A DNA stretch of 64,000 nucleotides from Flavobacterium oreochromis (lineage in GTDB: Bacteria > Bacteroidota > Bacteroidia > Flavobacteriales > Flavobacteriaceae), in contig NZ_CP067377.1 of the NCBI RefSeq assembly GCF_019565455.1, positions 2,052,001-2,116,000 on the forward strand, read 5' to 3'. Below, in pieces: positions 28,765 through 38,511 of this stretch. Under the pieces are notes generated by a model. The model was not told the DNA's origin, searched no databases, and worked only from the letters and a program-made list of their open reading frames with translations. The position numbers and the translations under genes are program-made. Numbering within the stretch: the stretch's first letter is position 1; the number at the start of each line of letters is the position of its first letter.

Positions 28765-29247
28765 CTATTCATCAATAAATAACCCATCTAAAAATTCTTG
28801 AAAACTATTTGTAATCAATGTCATATTACCATAATATGGAAAAGGTTGACCATAATCTGCCTCTTGCTCCATTTCCCACAAATAAACTTTTCCTGAATAT
28901 TCTCCTTTTACTCCTAAGCATATTTGGTCATCGACTTGATCACAACCAATAGTTATAAAATCTTCGGGAATTCTAGTTTTTCCAAAATCGATTAAATTAT
29001 TTTTATATAAATCACAAGTGCTACTTTCACTATCAATATCGCCATAGAAAATTTGAATTGCTACAAAATCAAGAACATCCTCATCTTCATTACTTTTATC
29101 TTCATAACAAACATTATCACAATTTTCTCCATATTTAATAGATTTTCCTCCAATCATAAAGGAACCTTTATTTAAAAAGGTTTTATAATCTTCCGGTATT
29201 ACAATTTGAAGCTCACTTTCTATTTTTTCTATTATATTTCCTCGCAT
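28765..29247 (-). CDS. SMI1/KNR4 (SUKH) family immunity protein
   Basis: 160 residues. SUKH features: an N-terminal helix (IIEKIESELQIVIPEDYKTFL) with G/S-rich loop, a central GCDQVDDQICLGVKGEYSGKVYLWE strand pair, and a C-terminal NSFQEFLDGLF. SUKH proteins neutralise HNH-type nuclease toxins, which fits the WHH nuclease end coded just upstream (stop at 29261). Confidence 0.85.
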   Translation of the reverse strand: MRGNIIEKIESELQIVIPEDYKTFLNKGSFMIGGKSIKYGENCDNVCYEDKSNEDEDVLDFVAIQIFYGDIDSESSTCDLYKNNLIDFGKTRIPEDFITIGCDQVDDQICLGVKGEYSGKVYLWEMEQEADYGQPFPYYGNMTLITNSFQEFLDGLFIDE

Positions 29248-29260
29248 AACTAATGTATAT

Positions 29261-31035
29261 TTAATTCATTGTTGATCTTCCTCCATGATGTTTAACTATT
29301 CGGTGTAAATCTCTTGGCACTAATTGTAATTCTGTTGAATTTTCAATATGATGCCAAGTATATCCTTCAGGTTCTACCCATTCGGGTTTTTTTAATTTAA
29401 ACTTTTTGATAGCCTCATTAATATCTTTTTACTTCCTCCTTTTCTTGGATTTAATTTATCTAATGTAACCTGTATTTTTTCTCCTTTAAATTTTAAAACA
29501 TAAGGATTTAAATCAAGGAATCCTTGCTCTGTAAATTTAAGACCATTGGATATTTTTTAAACAAATTTTCAAATTCTTTTGTTTTTTCTGCAACTGACAA
29601 ACCTTGTTTTTTCCATCGTTCTTCCATTATTTTTTTCATTCTAGGATTCTTGTCAAGATTAAAATCAAAAGTTCTTCCTGCAAAATCTAAAGAATTTATA
29701 GGGTATTGTCCATCAATTTTTTGAATTTTATCGATTTCTTCTTTTGTAAGATCTGTTTGTTCCTTATTATTTTTCCGATCCTTCTTCCCACTTGTAAATT
29801 GCGCATCCACCGTTTTAGTAGGACTAGCAGTCATGGTTATCGCATAGGTGTTGCCAAGGGTGTGTCTGGCATTCCATTTTACTTTTAGGGAGGGGTATTT
29901 TTTGGCTTGTCGCTTTAGTTTGGCTAGGAGGGCTTCTTTTGTGGCACCGTTAGCGTCTAGTTTTTGGGCTGTAATTTTAGCTTCTGCTAGCAATGCCCAG
30001 CGCATCCAGTTTTTGGTGTCGTCGGGGTCATTGGTATAATCTCCTTTTGGAAGTATTTTTTAGGAAGTTTGGCTTTTAATTTTGCTTTGATGTCATGGGT
30101 GAAATCAACCACCTTTAAAATAACTTTACCTAACTTTCCTAACTTTGATACCCATTTAGTAAGGTTTGCTGCGCCTCCTGTAAAAATACCCAAAAGCATT
30201 TCTAATAAAATATTACCTAAAAATAATCCTATAACTCTACCTTTCTCAAAGCTAGAAGCACTTCTCCAATTATTGATGGTTTTCATGACCTGTTCCGCCA
30301 TGCCACCCAGCATTCCTATCAAAAGTTTTTTGATTTTTTCAGGAGTCATGGTTTGAAACAAATTGAGAATGTTTTCGTACATTTCAGTGAACTTAGAAAA
30401 CAATTTTCCTGTAAAAAGATCTTTAATGGTATCAATGATTTGTTTCATAGAGTCAAGTTGACCTTCTAACATATCATAAATACCTCTTCCAATTCCTTCT
30501 ATTATGCCCGCTATAAGTCCAAGTGCGCCGTCAATAAATTCTTGTAGTATGCGTCCTGTTTTAATTGTAGCATTCATGAGCTTAGAACGTTTGCTTAGAA
30601 TGCCTCTTTTTTGCTGTAATTTGATATAAGCTAAAGTTGGAATACGTACTATATGTCCTTGGGTAAGTTGTAGTTGTGCGTATAAGGTTCTTGCTTTTTC
30701 AAAACTAGGGTCAGCAGCTGCCTTATGGGCAAGCTCAATTGAAGGCAGGGTGTTTTGAAGGATGATGCCGTGGTTATGTTGACTTTCGGTATTGATTAGA
30801 TGAAAGGCTTCGGCTATCGTTCTTTTGTCGTTACCTGTTTCATGCTGATAATTGGGGAAGAAAAAGTTGGCTATGTTTTTCTCAAAAGTATAGTTGCTTT
30901 TTACGTATAAAAAGGTGCGGGTGTATCGGTCTAATTCTGCATGATGTGGGATTAGTTTAGTTGGAATCCCATTCTCTAAACCATTGAAATCAAATTTGTC
31001 TTTGTTGTTTTTGACAAAAATAAAAACACCCAGTA
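29261..31035 (-). pseudogene. 5'-truncated copy of the SH3 effector with WHH nuclease C-terminus
   Basis: A second copy of the effector at 33691-35672, nearly identical from PHHAELDRYTRTFLY to KLPKKYF. It lacks the N-terminus and SH3 domain: instead the frame emerges from a cassette repeat as FDFNGLENGIPTK fused to LIPHHAELD. The ATG found in other repeats is ATA here. Frames slip at 30045-30048, about 29548, and 29426-29430. Joined, the C-terminus reads GYTWHHIEN, then LVPRDLHRIVKHHGG, the HNH/ENDO VII nuclease of the WHH type. Paired with the SUKH gene at 28765. Confidence 0.7.
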
Positions 31036-31077
31036 TTAAAAACTAATAACTGGGTGTGGTACACAAATTAAAAACGA
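31014..31077. repeat. Cassette repeat with terminator, copy 4
   Basis: Same unit; CATT to TATT removes the ATG that would start the truncated effector copy. Ends the immunity gene at 31081 on the - strand. Confidence 0.9.
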
Positions 31078-31080
31078 GTT

Positions 31081-31875
31081 TTACTCTGTTTTCTTTTCAA
31101 AATCGTTGATATCTAAACCATCCATAGTACTACGACCATTGATGATAATTTCACGACCTGCATATTCTTTTCTAAAACCTAACTCATTAAAATCTGAAAA
31201 TAAGGATTTCAATTCATACAATGGTTTTAAATCTAAATCAATCAAATTATTTTCTTCAAACAACTTTTTAGCTTTTTCAGTAACCATAAAAAAAGGCACC
31301 ATATAGACCCAGTCTAATTCTTGATTGATGTATAAACTTTTTTCTCTAACAAAAATTTCAGAAGGTATTTTTTCAGACATTTCTTCATTTGTTTGAAATA
31401 ATCCTTCTTCATAATGTAAAATCTCATCTGTATCAATATTTAACCCATAAAAACTTGATTTACTAACATCTGTATAAGGAATCATACTATTATCTATTTG
31501 CAAAATAAAATATGGTAATTCTTTTCCTTTATCTATAGTTAACATAATAGGATAAAAACGATGTTTAGGTAGATTAAGTTGTTCCAATACCGTTTTCATT
31601 TTAGGTGAAACAGTATAAAAACTCAAATTATATCCACCTGTTTCATTATTTATAAAACTAGGTCCTTTATAGAAATCAGTCTCTATATATTTAACGCTTG
31701 CAAATTTTTTATCGTTATGATCTAATTCTAATCTAATTTTAATTTTCTTAAGATCCTCTGTAAAATCTTCTTCTTTGTTGTAAGGAATTCTTAAAACACC
31801 TATTTCATCAGGAAAAACTGCCTGTACAGTATCTGAATAAGGTTTAAACTTTGCTTTTAATACATATAAATCCAT
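31081..31875 (-). CDS. Immunity protein, Imm11/DUF1629-like (copy 2)
   Basis: 264 residues, paralogous to 32237-33034, sharing LNLPKHRFYPIMLTIDKGKE, NQELDWVYM.PFF and a conserved end, GREIIINGRSTMDGLD. The layout resembles DUF1629/Imm11-type immunity proteins, though I am unsure of the family. Its start overlaps the toxin module's stop (TAATG). The first third differs between the copies, as expected for toxin-specific recognition. Confidence 0.55.
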   Translation of the reverse strand: MDLYVLKAKFKPYSDTVQAVFPDEIGVLRIPYNKEEDFTEDLKKIKIRLELDHNDKKFASVKYIETDFYKGPSFINNETGGYNLSFYTVSPKMKTVLEQLNLPKHRFYPIMLTIDKGKELPYFILQIDNSMIPYTDVSKSSFYGLNIDTDEILHYEEGLFQTNEEMSEKIPSEIFVREKSLYINQELDWVYMVPFFMVTEKAKKLFEENNLIDLDLKPLYELKSLFSDFNELGFRKEYAGREIIINGRSTMDGLDINDFEKKTE

Positions 31876-32192
31876 TAATCATTGAAAATTAAGTTGTTAA
31901 TTTTTTTACTATCTTCTATTACTTCTTGTATAATTTGCTGCCTAGTTCTATTTATGTGATTCAATAAATTTTTATCAAAAAGTGATTGGCTAAATTGACG
32001 ATTTTTATCTAAACTAACTTCTTTGATTTCTTTAATTTTGGCTTTTGTTAATTTACTATAATCAGGATGATTACCGTGTCCGCCTAAATCTTCAAATTCT
32101 TTACTGTATTTATGAACAGGAATTCCATTATCTAGTCCGTTAAAATCAAATTTGTCTTTGTTGTTTTTTACAAAAATAAAAACACCCAGCAT
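31875..32192 (-). CDS. Orphan toxin C-terminal module, GHGNHP type (cassette 3)
   Basis: 105 residues starting at the ATG in the terminator repeat: MLGVFIFVKNNKDKFDFNG, then GIPVHKYSKEF, LGGHGNHPDY, and a helical tail with NHINRTRQQIIQEVI. Coupled to its immunity gene. It cannot be delivered alone; the constant first 40 residues give a homology arm for exchange with other modules. Confidence 0.6.
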   Translation of the reverse strand: MLGVFIFVKNNKDKFDFNGLDNGIPVHKYSKEFEDLGGHGNHPDYSKLTKAKIKEIKEVSLDKNRQFSQSLFDKNLLNHINRTRQQIIQEVIEDSKKINNLIFND

Positions 32193-32233
32193 TAAAAACT
32201 AATAACTGGGTGTGGTACATAAATTAAAAACGA
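32170..32233. repeat. Cassette repeat with terminator, copy 5
   Basis: Same unit (one change, GTACAT for GTACAC). Provides the ATG of the module at 31875-32192. Confidence 0.9.
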
Positions 32234-32236
32234 GTT

Positions 32237-33034
32237 TTACTCCGTTTTCTTTTCAAAATCATTGCTATCTAAACCATCCATAGTACTACGACCATTGATG
32301 ATGATTTCACGACCTCCATATTCTTTTCTAAAACCTAATTCGTTATAAAAACCAGCACCCATTTCATAAAAAGGAGTCATTTCTAAATCGATGAGGTTAT
32401 GTTCTTCAAATAACTTTTTTGATTTTTCAGAAATTATAAAATAAGGTGCCATATAGACCCAATCTAATTCTTGATTGATGTACAATGTCTTTTCTCTTAA
32501 AAAAAATCTATCCTTAAGAAATTTAAATAATTGATTTTCTTCTTTTATTTCTCCTATTTTATAAGTAGTTATCTCATCAGTTTTAATATTCTCTCCAAAA
32601 TAAATTGATTTAGAATAATCCATATAAGGTGTCATATTATAATCTATTTGCAAAATAAAATAAGGTAATTCCTTTCCTTTATCTATAGTTAACATAATAG
32701 GATAAAAACGATGTTTGGGTAAGTTTAACTGTTCTAATGTTTCTTTCATTTTAGGCGAAACCGTGTAAAAATCCAAACAATGTCTCGCGCCTTCTTTTGA
32801 CGATTCTAGAAAATCAGGACCATTATAAAAATCTGTTCCTTTATATTTAATAGTGCCTATCTTTTTATCATTATGATCTAAAGCTAATCTAAATTGTAAT
32901 TTCTTGATACCTTCAGTAAAATCCTCCTCTTGGTTATACGAAATTTTTTCTCCCCAACCCATATCTTCAGGATAAATAGTTTCTACTCTGTTAATATATG
33001 GGTCAAATTTTGGTTTTAATATATATAATTCCAT
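32237..33034 (-). CDS. Immunity protein, Imm11/DUF1629-like (copy 1)
   Basis: 265 residues, cytoplasmic, paralogous to 31081-31875 (conserved YPIMLTIDKGKELPYFILQID, NQELDWVYMAPYF and the identical end GREIIINGRSTMDGLD). Coupled to the toxin module by TAATG. Followed immediately by a cassette repeat. Confidence 0.55.
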   Translation of the reverse strand: MELYILKPKFDPYINRVETIYPEDMGWGEKISYNQEEDFTEGIKKLQFRLALDHNDKKIGTIKYKGTDFYNGPDFLESSKEGARHCLDFYTVSPKMKETLEQLNLPKHRFYPIMLTIDKGKELPYFILQIDYNMTPYMDYSKSIYFGENIKTDEITTYKIGEIKEENQLFKFLKDRFFLREKTLYINQELDWVYMAPYFIISEKSKKLFEEHNLIDLEMTPFYEMGAGFYNELGFRKEYGGREIIINGRSTMDGLDSNDFEKKTE

Positions 33035-33348
33035 TATTTTGAAAATATTAAATCATTTATTTTTTTGCTATCGTCAATTACCTGCATTATAATATTTTCA
33101 CGGGTATCACTGATGTGTTTGAGAAGATTTTTTTCAAATAAATCTTGGTCAAATTCACCACTAATTCTACTATTCTTCTTAATTTCCAAAATTCTCTCTT
33201 TAGTTAATTCACTGTATTTTGGATGATTCCCATGTCCGCCTAGTTCTTTAAATTCTTTACTGTATTTATGAACAGGAATACCATTATCTAGTCCGTTAAA
33301 ATCAAATTTGTCTTTGTTGTTTTTGACAAAAATAAAAACACCCAGCAT
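33034..33348 (-). CDS. Orphan toxin C-terminal module, GHGNHP type (cassette 2)
   Basis: 104 residues beginning inside cassette repeat 6, with KDKFDFNGLDNGIPVHKY, LGGHGNHPKY and a helical end different from its sisters. Directly downstream of the array's first immunity gene. Toxin activity unknown. Confidence 0.6.
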   Translation of the reverse strand: MLGVFIFVKNNKDKFDFNGLDNGIPVHKYSKEFKELGGHGNHPKYSELTKERILEIKKNSRISGEFDQDLFEKNLLKHISDTRENIIMQVIDDSKKINDLIFSK

Positions 33349-33387
33349 TAAAAACTAATAACTGGGTGTGGTACACAAATTAAAAAC
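33326..33387. repeat. Cassette repeat with terminator, copy 6
   Basis: Same unit, ending two bases early. On the - strand it terminates the first effector/immunity unit and starts the next module. Confidence 0.9.
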
Positions 33388-33408
33388 TATTTTTTTCGAC
33401 GAAAACAA

Positions 33409-33663
33409 CTATTCACCGTAAAAATCTTTCAATATTTTATCATAATAGTTTTCATCATACTCATTCCATTCTTCTCCTTTCATTTCATGAATATGTATTA
33501 ATGCTAATAATCTTAATGGATCTGAAGCTATTAATTCAACTTTATCATTAGAAGCTTTCCAATCAAAGCTTTCTTCATAATCAATTATATTAATTTGAAA
33601 TCCTTTTTTTAATATTAATTCTAAAGCAGGATTATATGTATTCATTGCGTCTTTTAAAATCAT
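33409..33663 (-). CDS. Probable immunity protein of the ADP-ribosyltransferase-like effector
   Basis: 84 acidic residues directly after the effector gene (27 bases). Contains DPLRLLALIHIHEMKGEEWNE. No signal peptide. Small, acidic and next to a toxin end, so immunity is the simplest role; family not recognised. Confidence 0.55.
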   Translation of the reverse strand: MILKDAMNTYNPALELILKKGFQINIIDYEESFDWKASNDKVELIASDPLRLLALIHIHEMKGEEWNEYDENYYDKILKDFYGE

Positions 33664-33690
33664 TTTGTCATTTTTTTTTAAATATACAAA

Positions 33691-35672
33691 TTATTTTATT
33701 GTTGATTGTGGTATTAAGCCTTCTATAAGAATTTCTTTGTTTTTATTCATTATTTCAAAAACATTATTTGCGTCTTTTAATAAACGCTTATTCGCGCTAT
33801 TTAACATCATTTGCTTTACAGAATTTGGAGTGTGAATTTTAATTAAACCTTCAAATTCTAATCTTTTAAGATCTTCAAAATCAATACTATAAACCTTTCC
33901 TTTCTTAGTGAATTTCAAAACCTTTCCTCTTAATTCAGAAAATGATGTAAAAAGTGAAGTTTCTCCTTTACTAGGTCTTCTAACATGTTCCCAAGGGGTC
34001 ATTATATCTGCTTTTCCTCCAAGCTTTATACCAATATCACCACTTTTGTAAAAATCATCAGCTCTATAAACTTTCCCTGGTGTAAAATCATCCACCACCT
34101 TTTTCGGCTCACTGGCTTTCATGTATAAATCAAAAGAGTTTGCTTTAACATCTTTAACTTGCCATGTAACCTTTAGTTTAGGGTAAATTTTTGCCTGTGC
34201 TTTTAAACTTGCGATTAAAGTTTCTTTGCTTGCGCCTTTTACATCTAATGCTTTTGCTGTAACTCTAGCTTGTGTTAATAATGCCCAGCGCATCCAGTTT
34301 TTGGTATCGTCAGGGTCTCTATCATAATCACCTTTTAGGAAGTATTTTTTAGGAAGTTTGGCTTTTAATTTTGCTTTGATGTCATGGGTGAAATCAACCA
34401 CCTTTAAAATAACTTTACCTAACTTTCCTAACTTTGATACCCATTTAGTAAGGTTTGCTGCGCCTCCTGTAAAAATACCCAAAAGCACTTCTAATAAAAT
34501 ATTACCTAAAAATAATCCTACAACTCTACCTTTCTCAAAGCTAGAAGCACTTCTCCAATTATTGATGGTTTTCATGACCTGTTCCGCCATGCCACCCAGC
34601 ATTCCTATCAAAAGTTTTTTGATTTTTTCAGGAGTCATGGTTTGAAACAAATTGAGAATGTTTTCGTACATTTCAGTGAACTTAGAAAACAATTTTCCTG
34701 TAAAAAGATCTTTAATGGTATCAATGATTTGTTTCATAGAGTCAAGTTGGCCTTCTAACATATCATAAATACCTCTTCCAATTCCTTCTATTATGCCCGC
34801 TATAAGTCCAAGTGCGCCGTCAATAAATTCTTGTAGTATGCGTCCTGTTTTAATTGTAGCATTCATGAGCTTAGAACGTTTGCTTAGAATGCCTTTTTTT
34901 TGCTGTAATTTGATATAAGCTAAAGTTGGAATACGTACTATATGTCCTTGGGTAAGTTGTAGTTGTGCGTATAAGGTTCTTGCTTTTTCAAAACTAGGGT
35001 CAGCAGCTGCCTTATGGGCAAGCTCAATTGAAGGCAGGGTGTTTTGAAGGATGATGCCGTGGTTATGTTGACTTTCGGTATTGATTAGATGAAAGGCTTC
35101 GGCTATCGTTCTTTTGTCGTTACCTGTTTCATGCTGATAATTGGGGAAGAAAAAGTTGGCTATGTTTTTCTCAAAAGTATAGTTGCTTTTTACGTATAAA
35201 AAAGTGCGGGTGTATCGATCTAATTCTGCATGATGTGGGATTATTTGTATGTATCTTTTTTCGATATAGCCGTATTGATTGTCCAGCGTTTTTACCTTAT
35301 ACCAGCCTTTGTTTTGTGCTTCTTGTTGTACAACTGTTACTCGATCCATTAGTTTATACACCTTAGCGGAGTTGCCTTTTTGTTTATATATTGAGCATCG
35401 TAAGCGGCAGGGGTATGGTGTAGGCGAATGCCATTTTCGGCTACAATAAATCCTCTTTTGTTGATTTTTTGGATGGCTGGTTGTGCCTTTTTTTGGATGG
35501 TTTTTGAAGCGGTTTTGTGTTGGGTTATCGCATAGTTGGGTGTGAATTTATTCAGTTCGGCTTTTGCTTTCTTCCTTTCATAATTTTCTCTCAGGATTTG
35601 AAGCATAAACTGATCGAAGCGTTGTAATTCCGCTTCGCTAGTGTTTTTTAATCGCAAAGTGTAATTTTTCAT
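33691..35672 (-). CDS. SH3-domain effector with ADP-ribosyltransferase-like C-terminus, one frameshift
   Basis: About 660 residues after restoring one base in the T5 run at 35377-35381; otherwise two pieces meet in the middle of the SH3 domain (KGNSAKVYKLMDRVTVV...NKGWYKVKTLD). Order: a basic N-terminus (1-95), SH3 (about 96-145), a linker, hydrophobic helices near 280-300 and 385-425 (LGLIAGIIEGIGRGI; GILLEVLLGIFTGGA type), then a variable end. That end has VYRADDF, a GETSLFTSFS motif and a late EILIEGLIP, matching the R/STS/E layout of ADP-ribosyltransferase toxins. It follows the tail assembly gene, where a tape measure would normally be. Confidence 0.65.
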
Positions 35673-35691
35673 AACGCTCGGATTGTTAGGG

Positions 35692-36036
35692 TTAGAGTAC
35701 TTCTACTTTTACGGGTTTGGGCTGGATGGCATCCGAAAACGAAGTGGCTATGTTTAATCGTAAGTCATCATCGGTTTCTATTTCGGCGTTGCCTCCCAGA
35801 TAACAGTTTTTGAAGAGTACCTCTAAGGCTTTGAATTCATCCATCTTGGAAGCTTGTAATACGGCCGAGCGTATGGCTATGTCTGGTTTTTTGAAATAAG
35901 CAAATAGGGTTGTGCCGTCTTCATCTTGTAAGCTTAGTTTAATAATTTTTTTGTGTTTGTATTTCCACTGGTTAAATTGAGCCAGTGTAATAGATCCGTC
36001 TATTACCTCTAGGGTGCTTTGTGTTTCTGTTGCCAT
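35692..36036 (-). CDS. Tail assembly (chaperone-like) protein
   Basis: 114 residues. ITLAQFNQWKYKHKKIIKLSLQDED followed by YFKKPDIAIRSAVLQ is typical of small phage proteins encoded between tail tube and tape measure that act as tail assembly chaperones. Position after tube and sheath supports this. Confidence 0.6.
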   Translation of the reverse strand: MATETQSTLEVIDGSITLAQFNQWKYKHKKIIKLSLQDEDGTTLFAYFKKPDIAIRSAVLQASKMDEFKALEVLFKNCYLGGNAEIETDDDLRLNIATSFSDAIQPKPVKVEVL

Positions 36037-36425
36037 GGCTAATGTGTTTTATAAGTGTGGTTTGTGGTGAAGTAGTAGTAAAAAAGAAGCTACTTTGAAT
36101 AAAAGTGGTTCGCTGTCAATGGTAGGGTGTTGAGGAAACTAGAATTGTAAAAAAGATAGTAATCTCTGTTAAGTGAGACCTAACAGGTTTCTAAAGCCTG
36201 TTAGGCCTGGAAAAGAAAATAATATTGTAATTTGTTTTCCTTAACTTAATGACAGTGGATTCGCAGTAGCTTCTGTCACTTGCAAGGTCAGATTTAGTAT
36301 AGAGCTCGATTTTAAAAATGTTGCAGTTGGACTATTGTGTTTAGCAACTTAGAAGATTGTTTTTTCTCTTTCAAATCGGACCTAGCAAGGTGTTAGTGTT
36401 TGGTTTGTTTATAGGAAATGGTTTT
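36037..36425 (-). other. Structured intergenic region between tube and chaperone genes
   Basis: No gene seen in these 390 bases. It holds the hairpin CCTAACAGG/CCTGTTAGG (about 36178-36204) and a second, TGACAG/CTGTCA, around 36249-36280. Such structures may reduce read-through so that tube is made in excess over effector. Confidence 0.4.
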
Positions 36426-36851
36426 TTAGTTCCACTCAATATGCGAACAAATCAAGTCAAAAGAAACTGCAATTTTAGTGTCTCCTTGGCTAACCGCTCT
36501 ACTGTTTGAGTTGAATTCACAATTTCTAACGGTGTGTGTAATCACTTCGTTGCTATCGTCTAAGTAGCTCACAATGATACTGAAAGGAGCAACATCCTGC
36601 ATACGCTTCCCTTTTGGTAAAGAGGCTAAGATAGCTTCAACTTCGTAGTTGTATAAGGTAATAGATGCTTTGGCTTCGTACTTACCTCTTCCGCGGTGTA
36701 CAGGCATGTCGCCAGCACCATAATGGTTTTCTTTAGCAACCGAGTCGCTATAGTTAATAGAAGTAATACCTGTTACAATATTTCCTGCAATGCTTACTTC
36801 AATAGATGACCAGCTGTGTTGTTGTCCGTTAATTAATGGTAATTTATTCAT
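36426..36851 (-). CDS. Contractile tail tube protein
   Basis: 141 residues, beta-rich: WSSIEVSIAGNIVTGITSINYSD and later ITLYNYEVEAILASLPKG, AVSFDLICSHIEWN. It lies directly after the sheath gene, as tube genes do in Mu- and P2-like tails. A single tube gene is present, unlike extracellular injection systems, which have two or three. Confidence 0.75.
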   Translation of the reverse strand: MNKLPLINGQQHSWSSIEVSIAGNIVTGITSINYSDSVAKENHYGAGDMPVHRGRGKYEAKASITLYNYEVEAILASLPKGKRMQDVAPFSIIVSYLDDSNEVITHTVRNCEFNSNSRAVSQGDTKIAVSFDLICSHIEWN

Positions 36852-37044
36852 TGGTTTTTAAAATTTATTTAGTTAAAAAAAAGGCATAAGTAGTCCATCC
36901 AACTGATGAAAAGTTTCATCGAAGGGGCGATATGTCCTGATAAAATGGGTTGATTCCGTGAATGGAAATTGAGAACGTTGTGTGTTCAGAAAGGCTGTTG
37001 TTTAGCCTTTAGGATTCGTGGGAAGAAGGGTAACTGTTAGAAGT

Positions 37045-38271
37045 TTAGGCTTTGTCGATTCCGAAAGGGTTTTTGAAACCTAAGTCAACTTTAATTTTTC
37101 TAGCAGTACCTACAGGAATAACTTCTGCTTTTACTTTTAATTCAGAGGTAGCCAAGATGTTTTGTTTAGGATCTACATAGACATCAAAAGCAGAGATTTC
37201 TTGGTTAGCTAACATACCTTCTAAGGCAGCTCTACATAAGCCTTCAAACGATTTAGAAACCGATTGTGGTAATTTACCATCAATATCTACTAATACGGGA
37301 GAAGCTAATTTGGGTAATAAAGCCGTACGTAATAAACGAGTAGCTTTGTTAATGGTACGGTTGTTTTCTATATAGGCATAATCATCTGTTGATTTAGTAC
37401 AGGTATGACTATCGTTAAAATAAATACCAGCTAAGCCTGTATGTGTTTTAGCAAAAACATAACGTTTTTCGTTTAACGTATTTAAGTCTCCTTGTGTGCG
37501 GTTAACTTTTCCACCTACAAACCCGGCTTTAGCAAAACCTTTGCCTGTTAAGTTGAATTTTTCAATCCAAGCAACATTTTCAGAAACCTTAGCTTTAGAT
37601 ACAGCGCCTAAAAATACGCCTACCGCTGCGGTGTTTGAATAGTTGTATTCTTGTCCTTTTTCTAAATCCATAGCAACTACTAAGGTCACATTTTCAGCTT
37701 TTTTTGTAGATAAGTCTGTTAATTTTGATAAATCTTCAGTATTAACATTAAAACCTTTTCCTTCTAAAATGATTTCCAAAGGCATGAAATCTTTAAAGCA
37801 TTGGTTTGCTTGAACTTGTGCTTCATCAATTGCTAATTCTGTTTCAGAAAAAGAAGTACTCACTTTATTGAAGATGATTGCCATTTGGCGGATAGCTCCA
37901 TTTGTTTTTTCTTGCATGAATTTCGCTTTTTTTACTACATCTGCATAAGTTCTTGTAAAAGAGGAGTCTACATTATTTGTTTTTTTGATTTCAGTATTAG
38001 AAACAACCATGATAAATAAGTCTCCCGAAGTATTCATACGGAAAAATTGATCGATTTGATAAAAAGCAGATTGGCCATCTTTATCATAATTTTCTGTAAT
38101 TCCTAATGTTATTGCGTCTTCTACTGAGGCTAGACGGTATAAGGTGTCGTGCTTTAATTTATCCGTTTCTACACCGTTAAAAAGTAAACCAGATACCATG
38201 TCTTGCTCAGGCATTCTTCTTCCTAAACCACCTGATAATTTGTTAATTTCTACATTGTTTAATGTACTCAT
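37045..38271 (-). CDS. Contractile tail sheath protein (DUF2586 type)
   Basis: 408 residues. The N-terminus (NVEINKLSGGLGRR) and a variable middle fit DUF2586-type sheaths; the C-terminal core has YAYIENNRTINKATRLLRTALLPKL and SELKVKAEVIPVGTARKI, the strand-exchange domain of sheaths. Single copy. Its leader of about 177 bases runs from the shared-class promoter 2. Confidence 0.8.
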   Translation of the reverse strand: MSTLNNVEINKLSGGLGRRMPEQDMVSGLLFNGVETDKLKHDTLYRLASVEDAITLGITENYDKDGQSAFYQIDQFFRMNTSGDLFIMVVSNTEIKKTNNVDSSFTRTYADVVKKAKFMQEKTNGAIRQMAIIFNKVSTSFSETELAIDEAQVQANQCFKDFMPLEIILEGKGFNVNTEDLSKLTDLSTKKAENVTLVVAMDLEKGQEYNYSNTAAVGVFLGAVSKAKVSENVAWIEKFNLTGKGFAKAGFVGGKVNRTQGDLNTLNEKRYVFAKTHTGLAGIYFNDSHTCTKSTDDYAYIENNRTINKATRLLRTALLPKLASPVLVDIDGKLPQSVSKSFEGLCRAALEGMLANQEISAFDVYVDPKQNILATSELKVKAEVIPVGTARKIKVDLGFKNPFGIDKA

Positions 38272-38447
38272 AAAATAAATATTTAATAGTTAAAAATACG
38301 TGTTCAGTTAAGGCAATAGATGAACTTTAACAAGTTTTGTAAGCTTGTTTTTTTTGCCTTTAAAAAATAAATTTTGAGTGTTAGTTTGTGTTAAAATAAG
38401 CTGCGTAAAGCTTTATTATTAAGGTTTGTTTTTCTGGTAAATAAGGG

Positions 38448-38511
38448 CAAATGTAAGTCGTTTTTTTTGATATTTTTTGTTTTACTATGTTAGTAATCAG
38501 TGATTTCAGTT
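38448..38511 (-). promoter_or_regulatory. Shared-class promoter 2: sheath operon
   Basis: On the - strand: box AACTGAAATCACTG (38511-38498), 42 bases, TACATTTG (38455-38448). The box is inside the last codons of the upstream HTH-like gene. Drives sheath, tube, chaperone and effector. Confidence 0.75.

Noticed and set aside
30069..30356. Plus-strand open frame inside the effector copy (and its twin at 34358-34645)
   Set aside because: It is an antisense shadow of the conserved effector coding region, duplicated because the effector is duplicated.
24855..33387. CRISPR-like interpretation of the six ~64-bp repeats
   Set aside because: Spacings are 1-3 kb and filled with genes; the repeats are terminators at cassette ends.
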